Source: Agrostemma githago | Taxonomy: Eukaryota; Streptophyta; Magnoliopsida; Caryophyllales; Caryophyllaceae | Assembly: GCA_958450325.1 (NCBI GenBank) | Contig: OY288248.1 | Coordinates: 43,848,005 to 43,912,004 of the forward strand | DNA length: 64,000 nt | Reading direction: 5' to 3' | Shown: positions 1-11,471 of the stretch, piece after piece | Layout of the letters: every line of letters starts with the position of its first letter | Position numbering within the stretch: position 1 is the stretch's first letter | The notes under the pieces: generated by a model | Seen by the model: only the letters and a program-made list of their open reading frames with translations | Database searches by the model: none | Told to the model about the DNA's origin: nothing | Program-made: the position numbers and the translations under genes

Positions 1-79
1 GATAATCACACTCTAATCTCGCAAAACGGAGGAAAAACGGGTCTAAATGGGTGGAAAAACGGTCCAAATTTGGCACACA
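1..79. repeat. End of an Athila-like LTR running off the left edge
   Basis: These bases match the last ~80 bases (37107-37185) of the LTR at 35434-37185 with scattered differences, and both end in GGCACACA. The LTR abuts the third exon of Ulp1 gene copy A, so a retroelement inserted there. Only one end is visible, so element orientation and target duplication cannot be determined. Confidence 0.75.
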
Positions 80-83
80 ACAG

Positions 84-1283
84 CAGCACAAAGCCATTAC
101 CAAATGTACCCGATTTTTTTGCTTCGTCCAATATTCTCTTTGAAATGGAGTCTTGTGTCCAGAACAACATTGTTTGGAAAGAACGAAAAGGTTTGCTATT
201 TCTGTAACACATTCTTTGCAATAAATATACACAAAGACCATTATAGGTCCATCAAAGCACTTGTTTTTCCCTGCTGTATTCATTTTCCACATATCAACAG
301 CCTCAATGAAAGAATGGAGACAAAATTGGCACCAATTAAATGTAGGTACCAATGACAAGTCGATTAAAGATTTCAATATCTTTAAGTTTGGGGCTACGGA
401 ACAGGTACCTTCTATAAAAGTAGAGCAAAGATAAACTCCTCTTGAATTGATCCCCCCCATCCGTCTGTCTTGTTATCATGAATTGTAACACACTGTTTGT
501 TATCTTGGAACCTTTAAACTGTTGCTTGAACTCATCAACTAACCGAGTATATTCAACGTCCTTGTCGTCATATGACGCTAATACAATATCATTCGGTCCC
601 ATAGGAAGCCTGGTTGCTATGTGTACATCCAAATTCGTAACCTGAAGTGTCTTACCTTTATATGTTGATGAATCAGGCTCAAAATTGGAAACAAGCCAAT
701 GAGCAAGCTTGGCTGGGACTTCCCTTACATTTAGAAAAATTATATCCCCAAACTCCAATTCCTTAATATCTGCAATTTGCTTCTCTGACAGATTTGTTAC
801 AAATTTAAACAAACTTTCAACGGACATCCTTGTGGTCAATGATAGGAGTTCATTCACTGCATATACAAATCTCTTCCTTCTAGTTTTTGTAGGTTTTGTA
901 GGCTTATTAACGACAGCTGTAAATTTGAGTGAGCAAAACAGATTTAAATGATATGTATTCAGGGCATGTCTAATAAGTTCAAGTTCTATAAACAGATAAT
1001 TAAAATAACTAATGTACATACCTCCAACTGCATCTGACAGTAAGTGTAATTGCGATTTTGGTGTCTGAAAACTACCATCCTTAGAATCATCAGAATTGGG
1101 AGCATCATTTACTTCTACCTGTCTCTTTTTAAATGCAACTATACATAAATAACGAAAAATCAATATGCATCATTTACATCGAGAGGATGGGGTTCACTAT
1201 GGAGTACTGTATAAGTTTATATACCTTCGTTCTGATGAGCAGCTTCCCCTCTTTCCTCCACTTTTCTCCCAATTTGTTTTCAT
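84..1283 (-). pseudogene. DUF1985-like/Ulp1 family gene, copy A, 5' part only
   Basis: Three exons of a spliced gene are visible on the minus strand. Exon 1 is 1283-1225 (starts MKTNWEKS), exon 2 is 1138-1022 (donor GTATGT), and exon 3 starts at 916 after TTTACAG. Exon 3 encodes LSEKQIADIK, VPAKLAHWLVSNF and DVHIATRLPMGPN, matching copy B closely. This region resembles the DUF1985/plant-mobile-domain segment found before Ulp1 proteases in plant transposon-associated proteins; that name is family knowledge and unverified. Relative to copy B there are frameshifts near 425 and near 215, and the exon 1/exon 2 phases no longer agree. The gene is cut by an LTR at 79-84, so its Ulp1 exons lie outside the window or are gone. 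An F-box-like gene lies just upstream on the same strand, repeating the arrangement seen for copy B. Confidence 0.75.
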
Positions 1284-1648
1284 CTTGTTTGTTAACCTAA
1301 TTAACATCAAATAAAAATAAGAACGGAGACAATTGAGTACCTAATTTGCATAAGCTGATTAATCATCGATACACACAGTACCGCAATGTTGAAGATAATC
1401 GAAAAAGATAAGATAGAATAAACTTACAGTACTGAATTGTTGAAGAAAATCATGAAAGATCTGAAGAGACTACTTTCTTTTCTTTTCTTTTCTTTTTTCT
1501 TTTATGATGTTACGAAGTAGGGCAGATACCAATTTTTGAGTATTCTTTTGTGGGTTTTAATTAAATAAACGAGCTCTTGTTAAGATACAGAGTACTATGT
1601 TCGAGTATTCGATTTATAATCGAGTTATGTTTATTGAAAATAGGACAA

Positions 1649-1862
1649 ATTCTAAGTATATAAGATATTATATGTTGTACATAAGTTTATTGGAAAACAT
1701 AAGAGATAAGTACTTTTAGTGTACATAACGTAGATTTTAGCGTACATAAATTAATTACTTAAATATCAAATTCTAAGTATATAAGATATTATATGTTGTA
1801 CATAAGTTTATTGTAAAACATGAGTACTTTAAGTGTACATAACGTAGATTTTAGGGTACATA
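1649..1862. repeat. Two-copy direct repeat of ~115 bp
   Basis: The stretch beginning AAATTCTAAGTATATAAG and running through TGTACATAAGTTTATTGG and GTACATAACGTAGATTTTAG occurs twice, near 1649-1750 and 1767-1862. It lies between Ulp1 copy A and the F-box-like gene. The rest of 1284-2146 is AT-rich with no gene. Bases 1846-1930 and 2046-2130 carry a block (GGGGCAGTTGAACACAATTG) that recurs downstream of the second F-box gene at 32155-32235. Confidence 0.8.
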
Positions 1863-2146
1863 GGGGCAGTTGAACACAATTGAATGAATTGATAATCTTT
1901 AAACTAGATTTATGAATTACAAAATAAAGCCAAATATCAAGCTCATTTAAAAATTATACGAAAACGTAAGACATAACTAGTTTAAGAATACTGCATGCAT
2001 AACATTATAGGAAAAAATAAGACATAAGTAGTTTAAACGTACATAACATAAACTTTAGCATACATAGGGGACAGTTCAACATAATTGGCTGCCTTGATGA
2101 TCTTTAAACTAGATTTCTGAAGCACAAAATAAGGCAAAGATCAACT

Positions 2147-2659
2147 TTATCTAAACAAGTAAACATTCCTTCCTGCGAACAACCTTCTAGCTATTTTGTA
2201 TGCTTCTACAAATTCTTCTAATCCAAGTTGTTTATCCTTTTCTTCAACAGCCGTCAAGTGTGCAACATCTTTGCTTTGTTGGAAATCGTGCAACATTCGT
2301 TTAACATGTATATTATCAGTGCAATAGCATCTACATCTCTTTGAAATTTCAATTCCACCCCTACGAAGAATCGTCACTCCATTAACATTTCTTGTTTCTA
2401 AGCTTCAATTGTAATCGAGATTCCACCGAGGTGCATTACTATGTAACAGAAACATTTGTGCCCAGCTCTTGCACACAATTGCCATGTTAGCCTTGTCATT
2501 ATAAGAGGGAAGTTTTTCAAAGATTTTTTTCATATAATCTTCATTACGCATAATTTCTGTTATTGGTGAGAAACATCTACCATCAGTCTCAACCTCATGA
2601 AACTGATTGTAAAGGAAGGACAGATTATGTATCTTCTGTTGGCTTGAATTGTTGATCAT
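2147..2659 (-). pseudogene. F-box-like gene, copy 1, with an in-frame stop
   Basis: The reading frame starts at the ATG at 2659 (MINNSSQQKIHN). It contains an F-box-like stretch, YMKKIFEKLPSYNDKANMA followed by IVCKSWAQMF, then a Cys-rich segment CRCYCTDNIHVKRMLHDF. A TGA at 2405-2407 interrupts the frame; the same frame resumes and runs to 2147. The paralog at 32440-32961 reads through this point without a stop and has the same order of motifs. Near the stop this copy has about 17 extra codons that lack clear splice sites, so an insertion is more likely than an intron. F-box proteins are substrate adaptors of SCF ubiquitin ligases; the substrate here is unknown. It lies 0.4 kb downstream of Ulp1 copy B and upstream of copy A, all on one strand. 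Confidence 0.6.
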
Positions 2660-2755
2660 TTTTTCTCTATCTTTAACCTCATTGTTTATCGACCACCCAT
2701 TGCACAAATATCTTATCTTGTTAATATACCTATCATAAGTGAAATATATATCAGA

Positions 2756-2776
2756 AAATATATATGTATATATATA

Positions 2777-2819
<43 letters not shown>
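2756..2819. repeat. (TA)n microsatellite
   Basis: An almost uninterrupted AT dinucleotide run between the F-box-like gene and the last Ulp1 exon. Bases 2820-3103 are AT-rich and hold no supported gene. Confidence 0.95.
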
Positions 2820-2820
<1 letters not shown>

Positions 2821-5538
2821 TACATTGTATATAAAAGGAACTTCAGTCCAAATCTGGGTGTCTACACTTATATACATCGAATATACACTTATGTGCTCTT
2901 GCGTGAAGGTTACTATCTATAACACATATTTATATATCAGCTGTACATATTTTGTCCAAGGTTATCTTAGAGATGTTCCTTGTACATATTTGTATTTCGA
3001 TGCGTACATAACATATCCAATGATAAACAGATAATCCATTGATTGTCATTTTCATATTAATAGATCTTGTCTATTACAGTAATATAACTAAGTCTACTTA
3101 CAATTAAAATAAGATCTCATACTCTTTCTTAACACTGAAATTCGTCACATAGTTCTTATCCCAATTCAAAAGATCTAAGCATGTTTGACGCTTAAATTCT
3201 GCGATATCACGAAAGTAAGTTTGTCTTCCCCATTTCTTGTTCTGATGCAATGCCTTTATCCATTTCATAACAAAGACACCACAATCACTTCCATTGGTTT
3301 GTTTCGCTACATTTTGTACAATTTTCACTTGAAATCCTTCTATTTTTTTGGAAATTTGTTGATAGCCAGAGTAGTTTTGTAAAATGTTTGAAACATTATA
3401 CACTACTTTTGCAACTTCCTTTATTCTTCTTATGTAAAACTTCGTCTTGCATGAATCAAGGATGTAATTCTTTTCATCTTCTAGATCAAAGACAAGTAAA
3501 ATCCAATGCAACGGTTCCTGGGTATGAACTGGAACAAAAATCTAAAAATTTAAACATTTTACAGTCATAAACAGAATTTTTTTATAGTTAATTATTGTCA
3601 ACTATTAATACTGTAATCATTGGGTGTACCTTTCTCACAAATTCCGCATCATCAGGAAAGTATGTTACATTACAGTACACAATATTCGGAGAATGATTTA
3701 TCTTGGGGTCTAATTCCTGAAACAAAAGATAAACATCAAATAAACAACTGTAAGCTTACATACCGAAAATAAGTACACCAATTTGATATACTTACCCCTG
3801 ACTTTGTTGGTAAGAATATGATATCCTTCATTCCTAACGTGGTATAAATTCCATACAAATCGATCGACTATTAAAATGGAACTTGTTAGATTTATTTAGA
3901 AGCATTTGAATTTATAAGATTAAAACTTGTGAGAGATTTGTTTACCATATCATATAATTCCTCATCTGGGAATAACAATTGTTTGCATTTCGTCACGGCT
4001 TACATTCATCCAATCAGTTTGTACAACATATTCACTGTAAGACAACACAGAACACACAAGTAATAATCTTAAAATTAATTAATTATGATGAATGATTCCA
4101 AAAACAGTGGAAAGGGTAGAATGTATTACTTATTATACGGATTTAGCATGGCATTGTAATTTTTTGTGCTGGCTCTCTAATCCCTCTCCAGCAAAAGTCT
4201 TTATTGTTACTTTTTTCAAGAATTTTTGAACTATATGTGCATCACTGTATTTTTTTGGTGTAAAGAGGTCCACTTCCCTGCTGATAGAAGTTATAGAATA
4301 GAATATGACTTTATAATCGAAACAATATATAATAATTTATGTATGTCAAATTATGACTTATCAACAGTAAGTTATTAGTTACATACAACATTATTCTTGC
4401 CTCCTTCAACACAGTATTCTTCAGCTCAATCCTTTCTGAAGTTAGTATTTTGTGGCAATAGCACATCGTCATCATCTTTACATAATTATCTTATGAACTG
4501 GTGGACTGTACATATACATCAACAGTCAAAAGGATATAATGCATTACACATGATAACATACTTACTGGTTTCCATGATCAACAGTGATGAATGTTTGTAA
4601 TTGTAAACTTACTGGTTTGAATTGTTTGCCATAATTGTCTTTATTCCCTTTATATGTTTCCATGATTCTCATTGAAAGAATGTCATTGTTACTTTCCAAA
4701 TCTTTAGAGAAATCTAGAATATATTGGATCAAGTCATAGGTATCAAACTCATTCACCCATTTGATCGTATGTTGGAAATTTTCCTTCAAATAACCACCCT
4801 GAAAATATAACCCAAGTATTCAGGCCAGATAACATAAATTTTAATGTACAAAAGAGCACAAACATATTTATAAATGCCTAAAATTTTAACGAACGAAAAA
4901 ACACAAACTTATAATCTGTATGTTAATGCCCAGAGTATGCTCACATATAAATCTTTAGCTTCAAGACCAATCGCTTTGCTGTCAACCCCTTCAGGAAATC
5001 CAAAATGAATCACCTCAAGTTTCTTCGAGATTGAGTTTACACAGTAAACAACATAGCCTTGTGGTATTCTAGAGCAGAAAAACACCTTGAAGAAAATCAC
5101 ATTGTTAGTTCTATAACGAATGAATGATTAAATAATAAATAAATAAATAAGAGTTATAAAGAATATCTTTTTGATTACCAGTTGCACATCATCGAGGTCC
5201 ATTTCACTTGTAGGAACCTGAAACACTATAGTAATTGTTTAGAAGAGATTCTGAGTGAACACATTTTTACTCATATGTGAATGGAATACGTAACATTACC
5301 TGATATTCTTCATAGGGAGACATATAAACACGTTTGATAAATGATGTAGGTGACAGCTTTTCTAAATCATACATCAATAGGCACCAAAAATTTAAAATTA
5401 ACACATTGATTCTGGTATCACAAGTTGTCATCACCGACAGGTCCCCCCTTGAAAGCAGAATGTTTTAAAGCTTAAACAGAGGATCACTATAAAATTAAAT
5501 TATTTAGTGTATTAGTTTTGCTATAGTTGGTATGAAAC

Positions 5539-5790
5539 TTATGTACAAAATATATTAACTTATGTACATCAAAACAGACACTGGTATAACCATGCACAAA
5601 TTTCAACATGTACAAAAGATATTAACTTATCTATATCAAAACAGAAACGGTTTTAAATATGTACAAATTTCAACATGTAGAACAGATATTAACTTACCTA
5701 CATCAAAACAGAAACTGCTTTCAATATGAACAATTTTCAACATGTACAAAAGATATTAACTTATGTACATCAAAACAGGAATTGATATGA
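5539..5790. repeat. Intronic tandem repeat, ~72 bp x ~3.5
   Basis: Within the intron between the 6464-5820 and 5447-5300 exons of Ulp1 copy B, the unit containing TTCAACATGTACAAAAGATA then TTAACTTATGTACATCAAAA recurs about four times with substitutions. Confidence 0.85.
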
Positions 5791-7927
5791 AACTTGTTTA
5801 AAAGATTAATTACACTTACCTCAAAGAGTCTTTTGGTGCAAATACATAGTCTGACACATATTTCTGCTCAGCTTTGAGAGAGGTCAAACAGTTGATGTTC
5901 TAATTAATAAAAGAAGATTTGAAAACTGGTACATTTCCTTGTTTTCTCTTGTGCTGTGCTTCAATCTCTTTTTTCCAAGTATATCAATTTCCTTGTTTTG
6001 CTTTGTAAGAGTTTCCAAATGCACATTTACAACATCAACAGAAGTTTCCAAATCCACATTTTCAGCAGAAATAGGAGCATCAACATTTTCCGTACTGTGC
6101 ACATTTGACACATCTTCATTTTCCACAGAAATAATTTCATTTTCCATAGTGTGCACATTTGAAATAGGAGCATCTGTATAGATGTCTTCTGCAGCATCAA
6201 CATTTTGCAGAAGTAGTTGATTATTTTGCACATCAATATTTTCCACAGTGTCCACATTCAAAACATCTTCATTTTCCTCAGAAATAAGTTGACTGCATTT
6301 TGGCTTCTTTCGATCTGTCTGCTTTTTTGGCTTCATTTGATTTATCTGCCTTTTCACCTTCTTCTTCTTCTCAAGATCAGTCTTTCTCGAAGAAGTAAGA
6401 TCTTTTGCCATCTTATCTATCATATCCACTATGTGTGGATTCAGCTCATTTTCTTCCTCCCCACCTATTTTGAAGCAAAAGATGAAAAATAAGTACTGTA
6501 TTCAACATATTATAATAAATGAATGGGATAAAATAACTTGAAGAAAAATTCTTACCAAATTCTCTTGATTTTTCATCTTTTCTTATTGTTACAAGTCTTG
6601 TAACAAAGTCACTGGTCAAATTTTCCAATTTTGTTATTGGTTTGCATTGAGGGGAGGCAAACTTTGCAACTTTTATAGCAACTTTCAACCCCTTGAAAGA
6701 TTTTGTGAGTTCAACAGATTTCAACACTAAATTTCGTAACCAACTCATTTCTTCCTTCCCCTCTTTGTTAACTTTGTCCTTTTCCTCCTCCATCTTCACA
6801 CTTTCCTTTACTTCTTTCCCCTTGTACCAATCAAGGGACTGTAATGGGATAACCAAACCATTACCAAATGTACCCGATTTTTCTGCTTCCTCCAATATTC
6901 TCTTTGAAATGGAGTCTTGTGTCCAAAAACACATTGTTGGGAATGCACGAACAGGTTGACTTTTTCTGTAACGCATTCGTTGCAGATATATAAAAACAAA
7001 GGCCATTATAGGTCCATCAAAGAACTTGTCTTTCTCTGTTGTATTCATTTTCCACAAATCAACAGCCTCAATGAAGGCATCAAGGCAAAATTGGCACCAA
7101 TTAAATGTAGGTACCAATGACAAGTCGACTAAAGACTTTAATATCTTAAAACCTGGAGTTGCAGAACAGGTACCTTGTATAAAATAAGAACAGCGATAAA
7201 CTATAAGGTTCTGTTTGAATAGATCGCCTCCATCCTTTTGATTAGCTAGGATGGATTTCATTGTAGAGGCCATAACCTTTGAACCTTCAAATTGATTCTT
7301 ATATTCATTAAGAAGATGTCTGTTTTCCAGGGATTGGTCGTCATACGATGCAAGGACAATCTCGTTTGGTCCCATAGGAAACCCAGTTGCAATATGTACA
7401 TCTAAATTTGTCACATCAAATGTACTATCCTTAAATGTTGCTGAATCAGAGTTGAAATTCGAAACAAGCCAATGAGCAAGCTTGGTTGGGACTTCTTTTA
7501 CTTTTAGATCAATTAAATCCCCAAACCCTGATTCCTTTATATCTGCAATCTGCTTCTCTGACATATTGATAAGTGTAGTTTGTAGTGCCTATTTCGTAGT
7601 GTTTTGGTCCCATTTCCTTGTGGAATCGCTCCTTGAGAGCGATTTATGGGCTACTTATGCTTCCTCTAGTTCGTTTCAGGTTTCCGAGGCCATTCATGAA
7701 GAGTTGGAGCGATTCCGACTCAATACATACACTTTTCGGAGCCAATGAAGTGAAGGAACAATCACTCGATGCCTTGGATTCGACCCCGAGACCTTGGGAC
7801 CCAATCCCGAGCCTCCGAGACCCGATCCCGAGTCCCGAGAATCGATGAGAAGTCCATGTGAAGCAAGGAGGAACCAAAAAGATCATATTGGAGGCCTACA
7901 AGACTCATCCCCGACGGGTATGACCTC

Positions 7928-8051
7928 ATCCCGTCCGGGATGAAGGAGCAAAACAAGGAGCTACTGTTTTTAGCCCTTCCCGACCGGGACCAGCTCATCC
8001 CGGCCGGGACCAACCCCTTCCCGACCGGGACCACCCCTTCCCGGCCGGGAT
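7928..8051 (+). promoter_or_regulatory. Palindrome array in U3 of LTR 1
   Basis: Five near-perfect palindromes of the form TCCCGACCGGGA or TCCCGGCCGGGA (about 7928-7941, 7978-7990, 7997-8010, 8019-8032, 8039-8051). The last four are spaced about 20 bp apart. They lie 54-177 bp upstream of the TATA box, where enhancer or repressor sites would be expected. The same motif forms a second array at 10880-11046. Confidence 0.75.
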
Positions 8052-8104
8052 GGGCGTGCTGCTACCCCGTGACCCTTTCTTTCTTCTCCTTTCCACTTGT
8101 AACC

Positions 8105-8115
8105 CTATATATACT
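8105..8115 (+). promoter_or_regulatory. LTR 1 TATA box
   Basis: CTATATATACT lies just downstream of the palindrome array and ahead of the GAGGGACTTCATATTAG region, placing the likely transcription start near 8140. Equivalent boxes occur in LTR 2 (near 14113) and LTR 3 (near 20145). Confidence 0.65.
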
Positions 8116-8715
8116 CTTCCCTTGTTTTGTTAAGAAGAGGGACTTCATATTAGACTAAACCCTAGATTATTTTAGCATAGATTAGTGTAGGTTAGTCGGT
8201 AATTAGTCTTTAATCATAGATTAATGCTTGTAATTTGAGAATTCTTCAAGATCTCCACCAAGCTTGACAAACTTGGATGTTTGTTTTGGGTTTTTCTCAT
8301 TTATGCAAGTTTCCTTCTTTCATTCATCTTGTTAGTAGGTATAATCTTCTTTTCCTTTCTCTTAATCTTGTTCTTTCATTAAAGTTTGAATCTTTGTTGT
8401 GTGGATTGCTCATAGTTCATAGTTCTTGTTAGTTTCATTATGCTAGTTTGGTTGTTTGAATGAATTTCTCTTCTTAATGTTATTTTTAGTATAGATATGT
8501 TAGAGTAGTATCTTGCTAGGGTTAGTAAGGTGATTAGGGTGTTAATTGGATGATTAAGGGACTGTTGGAAATGTTGGTGGAAGATTTGGGTTTCCTCTTG
8601 GTTTGATGCATGGTACATGTTTGTTGAAATGCTTGAATGACTTGTATGCATATGCTTGTTTTTCTTGACTTTCTCTTGTGGGTGATAGTTTGTTTTTGGG
8701 TTTGGTTCCCTCACT

Positions 8716-8880
8716 AAGTTGCGAGAGCCCGGTGAGGACGACCCCTAGGTCGGTCTAACTTGCGAGAGCCCGGATGCGACCTAGGCCCCGATATCACGCT
8801 AGTAACCCCGTTTGTCGTTTGTGTCGCCAAGGTGGGTTTTAGGTGGAACCTCTAGGTGAGTCTAAGTTGCGAGAGCCCGG
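8716..8880 (+). repeat. Triplicated AAGTTGCGAGAGCCCGG motif in the LTR
   Basis: The 17-bp motif occurs at about 8716-8732, 8756-8772 and 8864-8880. It is repeated in LTR 2 and LTR 3 with a few changes. It lies downstream of the TATA box and so would be in the transcript (R/U5). Confidence 0.85.
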
Positions 8881-9182
8881 ACTATACCTAGATTACCCTA
8901 CTACCTCCTTCACTCTAGCTCCTCCTCGACCGTTCCGTTACTCCTTTGACCCCGACCTAATCCTAGCCCGTTTCCTTTGATTGTTTTCTTGCTTTAGACC
9001 TAGCTTAGTCATAGTCTCCCCCTCCTTAGATTAGCTCATCTCGAACCTAGTCCTAGACCGTAGCATACCTTAGTCCGACCTCCCGTCCCTGTGGATTCGA
9101 CCCGACTTGCCCTAGCTACCCTAGTTAGGTTAGTTGGTTTTTATTTGGTGGCGGGATCCACGACAAATCCCTCCCATCAAAT

Positions 9183-9200
9183 TGGCGCCGTTGCCGGGGA
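9183..9200 (+). other. Primer binding site (tRNA-Asp type), internal region 1
   Basis: TGGCGCCGTTGCCGGGGA begins 3 bases after the LTR end. It is the 18-base sequence complementary to the 3' end of plant tRNA-Asp used by Athila/Tat elements (family knowledge). Confidence 0.85.
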
Positions 9201-9385
9201 CGGCGTAGTTTAGACTTTTGTTTGCTTAGTTTTGGACTTTGTTCTTGATTTTTGTGTTCTCTTCTTCTTGTGTATCTCCGTTTTTCTTCTTGCGTGTTAC
9301 TCTCCCTTCCTAGTGCCTCAAAAGCACTAGGATACTAACGTTTGCTCAAGTGCTTCTAGCTCATCCTAGGTACCAAAGCAACGTT

Positions 9386-10636
9386 ATGGACATGGCGCGT
9401 CCAAGCTACCATCAATCATCACGGGACAACTACGGGGCAAATGGCCAAGTCCCAAAATTTCACCAACCATACCAACCTCATCAACATTCTTACGAACGCC
9501 CTCCATATGGTTACCATGAAAGTTGTCAAGGATCATTCCAACATCCTAACAACTACCAAACACCCTCAAATAAGCCACAACCAAATATCCCTAACTGTAA
9601 GACTTGTCAAATGTTGGTCCAAACACAAGGGAACCAACATGAGATGATGATGTTATTGCAAAAGGGTCAACAATTGATGTTGACTCAAATACAAGGGGTT
9701 AGGGAGGAGTTCAAGGCCCAAATAGAGGTGCAAGATGCTCGCATCAATGCACTCATGGCCCATATCACGATGTTGGCCACTCGAGCTCCACTACATGTTG
9801 AGGAAGGTTCATTTGGGCAAGAAGGTCGGGTGCCTCCACAAGAAAGTCAACCCAACCTTGAAGCTACAAATGAAGAAGAGAGGGTCGATCAAGAGACCAT
9901 TGTTGAGTGTTGCTTGGGTGGTGAAGATAGGGAGAGAATAGAGGAAGTTGAAGCTTCAAGGGCCAACAATGGGGAGGGGAGTGAACATGATTCTCGAGAT
10001 AACTCTTGGGGAGCCAATGTATTGGCGTTAAAATTGGATTTGTTCGATTTTCTTCGTGATGAACCACTAGACAATCCAAAGCCAAGTGAAGACATACCTC
10101 CTCTAGGCCATATAGACAAGGTGAGTGAAAAGGAGCGCTATACTTTGGAAAAAGAAGTAGATGCCTTGGAACTTGCCTTGTATTGGAAATTGGAGGATCC
10201 TAAAGCCTCCAATGAAGAAAACTTGATGCCTTCTCCTCCTCTACCGCACTCGATGCCTAGTCCCTTGTCTTGTGAGACGGTTGGTGAAGAGGATCCTTGT
10301 CGGGCGGTGGAAAAGAGTTCCACTCTCGACCCCGTAGAAGAAGCGACACCCGTAGGGTGTGATCTCCCACATCATGATACCGAGCTTGACTCTAGACCAC
10401 TATACCTATCGGATGGTCAAAAGAGTCGTAGCTATGTTGGTTCCGAAGGCCCGGAGGATCACGAGAACCCCGAGCTTAATGAAGATGATCGCTTCTCACC
10501 TCCGACTTGGAAACTTTTGAAAGTGGCTGGGCTTGGCCATGTAAGCTTCAATGAAGATGTTGCTAGGGCATTTGACTTACTCCTTCGAGCTCTTGATGGC
10601 TATAGAGGGGTAGTTGGAGAGAGTATTTTAGTGTAA
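9386..10636 (+). CDS. Gag-like protein of the tandem Athila-like element, copy 1
   Basis: An intact 416-codon frame from the ATG at 9386 (MDMARPSYHQSS). The N-terminal ~80 residues are rich in Pro, Gln, His, Tyr and Asn, like the linker after capsid in Athila gag. Residues ~85-150 form a probable coiled coil (QKGQQLMLTQIQGVREEF). The rest is acidic, with many Glu, Asp and Pro. I see no capsid core, zinc knuckle, protease or polymerase motif. It would package element RNA if Gag-like, but the match is by composition and position only. The copy at 15402-16652 is about 95% identical and also open. A slightly longer frame using GTG at 9350 is less likely. Confidence 0.65.
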   Translation: MDMARPSYHQSSRDNYGANGQVPKFHQPYQPHQHSYERPPYGYHESCQGSFQHPNNYQTPSNKPQPNIPNCKTCQMLVQTQGNQHEMMMLLQKGQQLMLTQIQGVREEFKAQIEVQDARINALMAHITMLATRAPLHVEEGSFGQEGRVPPQESQPNLEATNEEERVDQETIVECCLGGEDRERIEEVEASRANNGEGSEHDSRDNSWGANVLALKLDLFDFLRDEPLDNPKPSEDIPPLGHIDKVSEKERYTLEKEVDALELALYWKLEDPKASNEENLMPSPPLPHSMPSPLSCETVGEEDPCRAVEKSSTLDPVEEATPVGCDLPHHDTELDSRPLYLSDGQKSRSYVGSEGPEDHENPELNEDDRFSPPTWKLLKVAGLGHVSFNEDVARAFDLLLRALDGYRGVVGESILV

Positions 10637-10879
10637 ATATCTTTTCCCTTTTCTTTTTGTGCTTGTATTTGTGTTTATGGTTGTTTGGATATTTTGGTTT
10701 GTAGGATTGTTAGTTTTGTGGAATTCTTGGAATTTGGTATTTTGATGAGCGATGTGAGGGAGGGAATTTGATGTGTGTTTGATCTTTGTTTGATAGGTGA
10801 TAGAGCTTGGATCGTGAGTATGGGAATCGGTTTTTGAAGCTCTGGTGAAGCTTTTGGGGTTTTGGAGGTCAAGAAGACC

Positions 10880-11046
10880 CATCCCGGGCGGGAAGGGAGC
10901 TTCCCGATCGGGACGAGTGTGTCATCCCGACCGGGAAGGAGCCGTCCCGATCGGGATGAGGGTGCCATATTTCGAGTCTCCTGGAGTGCCATCCCGACCG
11001 GTAAGGGGGTGTCATCCCGACCGGGACCATCCATCCCGATCGAGAT
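10880..11046 (+). promoter_or_regulatory. Internal palindrome array 1
   Basis: Seven sites of the type ATCCCGACCGGGAA or GTCCCGATCGGGAT begin near 10880, 10900, 10924, 10944, 10991, 11014 and 11033. The core is the same as in the LTR U3 array. The array sits about 240 bp after the gag-like stop, at the position occupied in the minus-strand Athila-like element by a similar array ahead of ORF1. An internal promoter or control region is an inference. Confidence 0.7.
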
Positions 11047-11471
11047 GGTCCCCTACTCCTTTTTGGTGCCTCTTCTTCGACATTTAAGCACACCCAACCA
11101 TTGTATGCCCCCACCCAACCTCCCTATCCATCCTTGCTCATGTCATATGACCATTACACTTCATTTACATACCCTCACCTCATTTCTCTTCCCTTTACAG
11201 CGAGTTTCACATTGAATCCCACTCCCCTCACACCATTACTACCTCTACCATGTGTTTTATCAAGTTCGAAGCGGGATAGAAATGATGAAGACAAGCAAAG
11301 TGCCTTTATTGATCATTGAAGACGATGGAGCGAGTGAGTTGCTATCCTATTGGTACGGCAACTATCCTTTCTTTTCAGTCTTTTATTGCTTGTTTTCCTT
11401 TGTTTACTCCCCTTCCCCTTATATTTGGGTCATGGTAGCCTTCGAGGCCTTGGTATATGGTTGCTTCCGAT

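Larger units (their letters stand above)
7567..9179 (+). repeat. LTR 1 of the tandem element
   Basis: 1613 bp, starting TGATAAGTGTAG and ending CCCATCA. The U3 part holds a palindrome array and a TATA box; downstream is a triplicated 17-bp motif. It is near identical to LTR 2 and LTR 3 apart from substitutions and small indels. Open frames on its minus strand are shadows. Confidence 0.92.

Noticed and set aside
3104..3511. Ulp1 exon as a stand-alone single-exon protease gene
   Set aside because: An in-phase acceptor at 3542-3543 and upstream exons show it is the last exon of a longer gene.
7928..8051. Regularly spaced short repeats resembling a CRISPR array
   Set aside because: Sites are 12-14 bp palindromes with ~6-10 bp between them inside a plant LTR; there are no spacers and no cas genes.
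8379..8714. Minus-strand 111-codon frame, repeated in each LTR
   Set aside because: It lies opposite the transcribed strand of the LTR, has low-complexity composition and exists only because the LTRs are copies.
10675..11215. Overlapping frames of 80-119 codons rich in Arg, Pro and Ser over the palindrome array
   Set aside because: Open on both strands because the GC-rich palindromes lack stops; they differ in frame and carry no motif.
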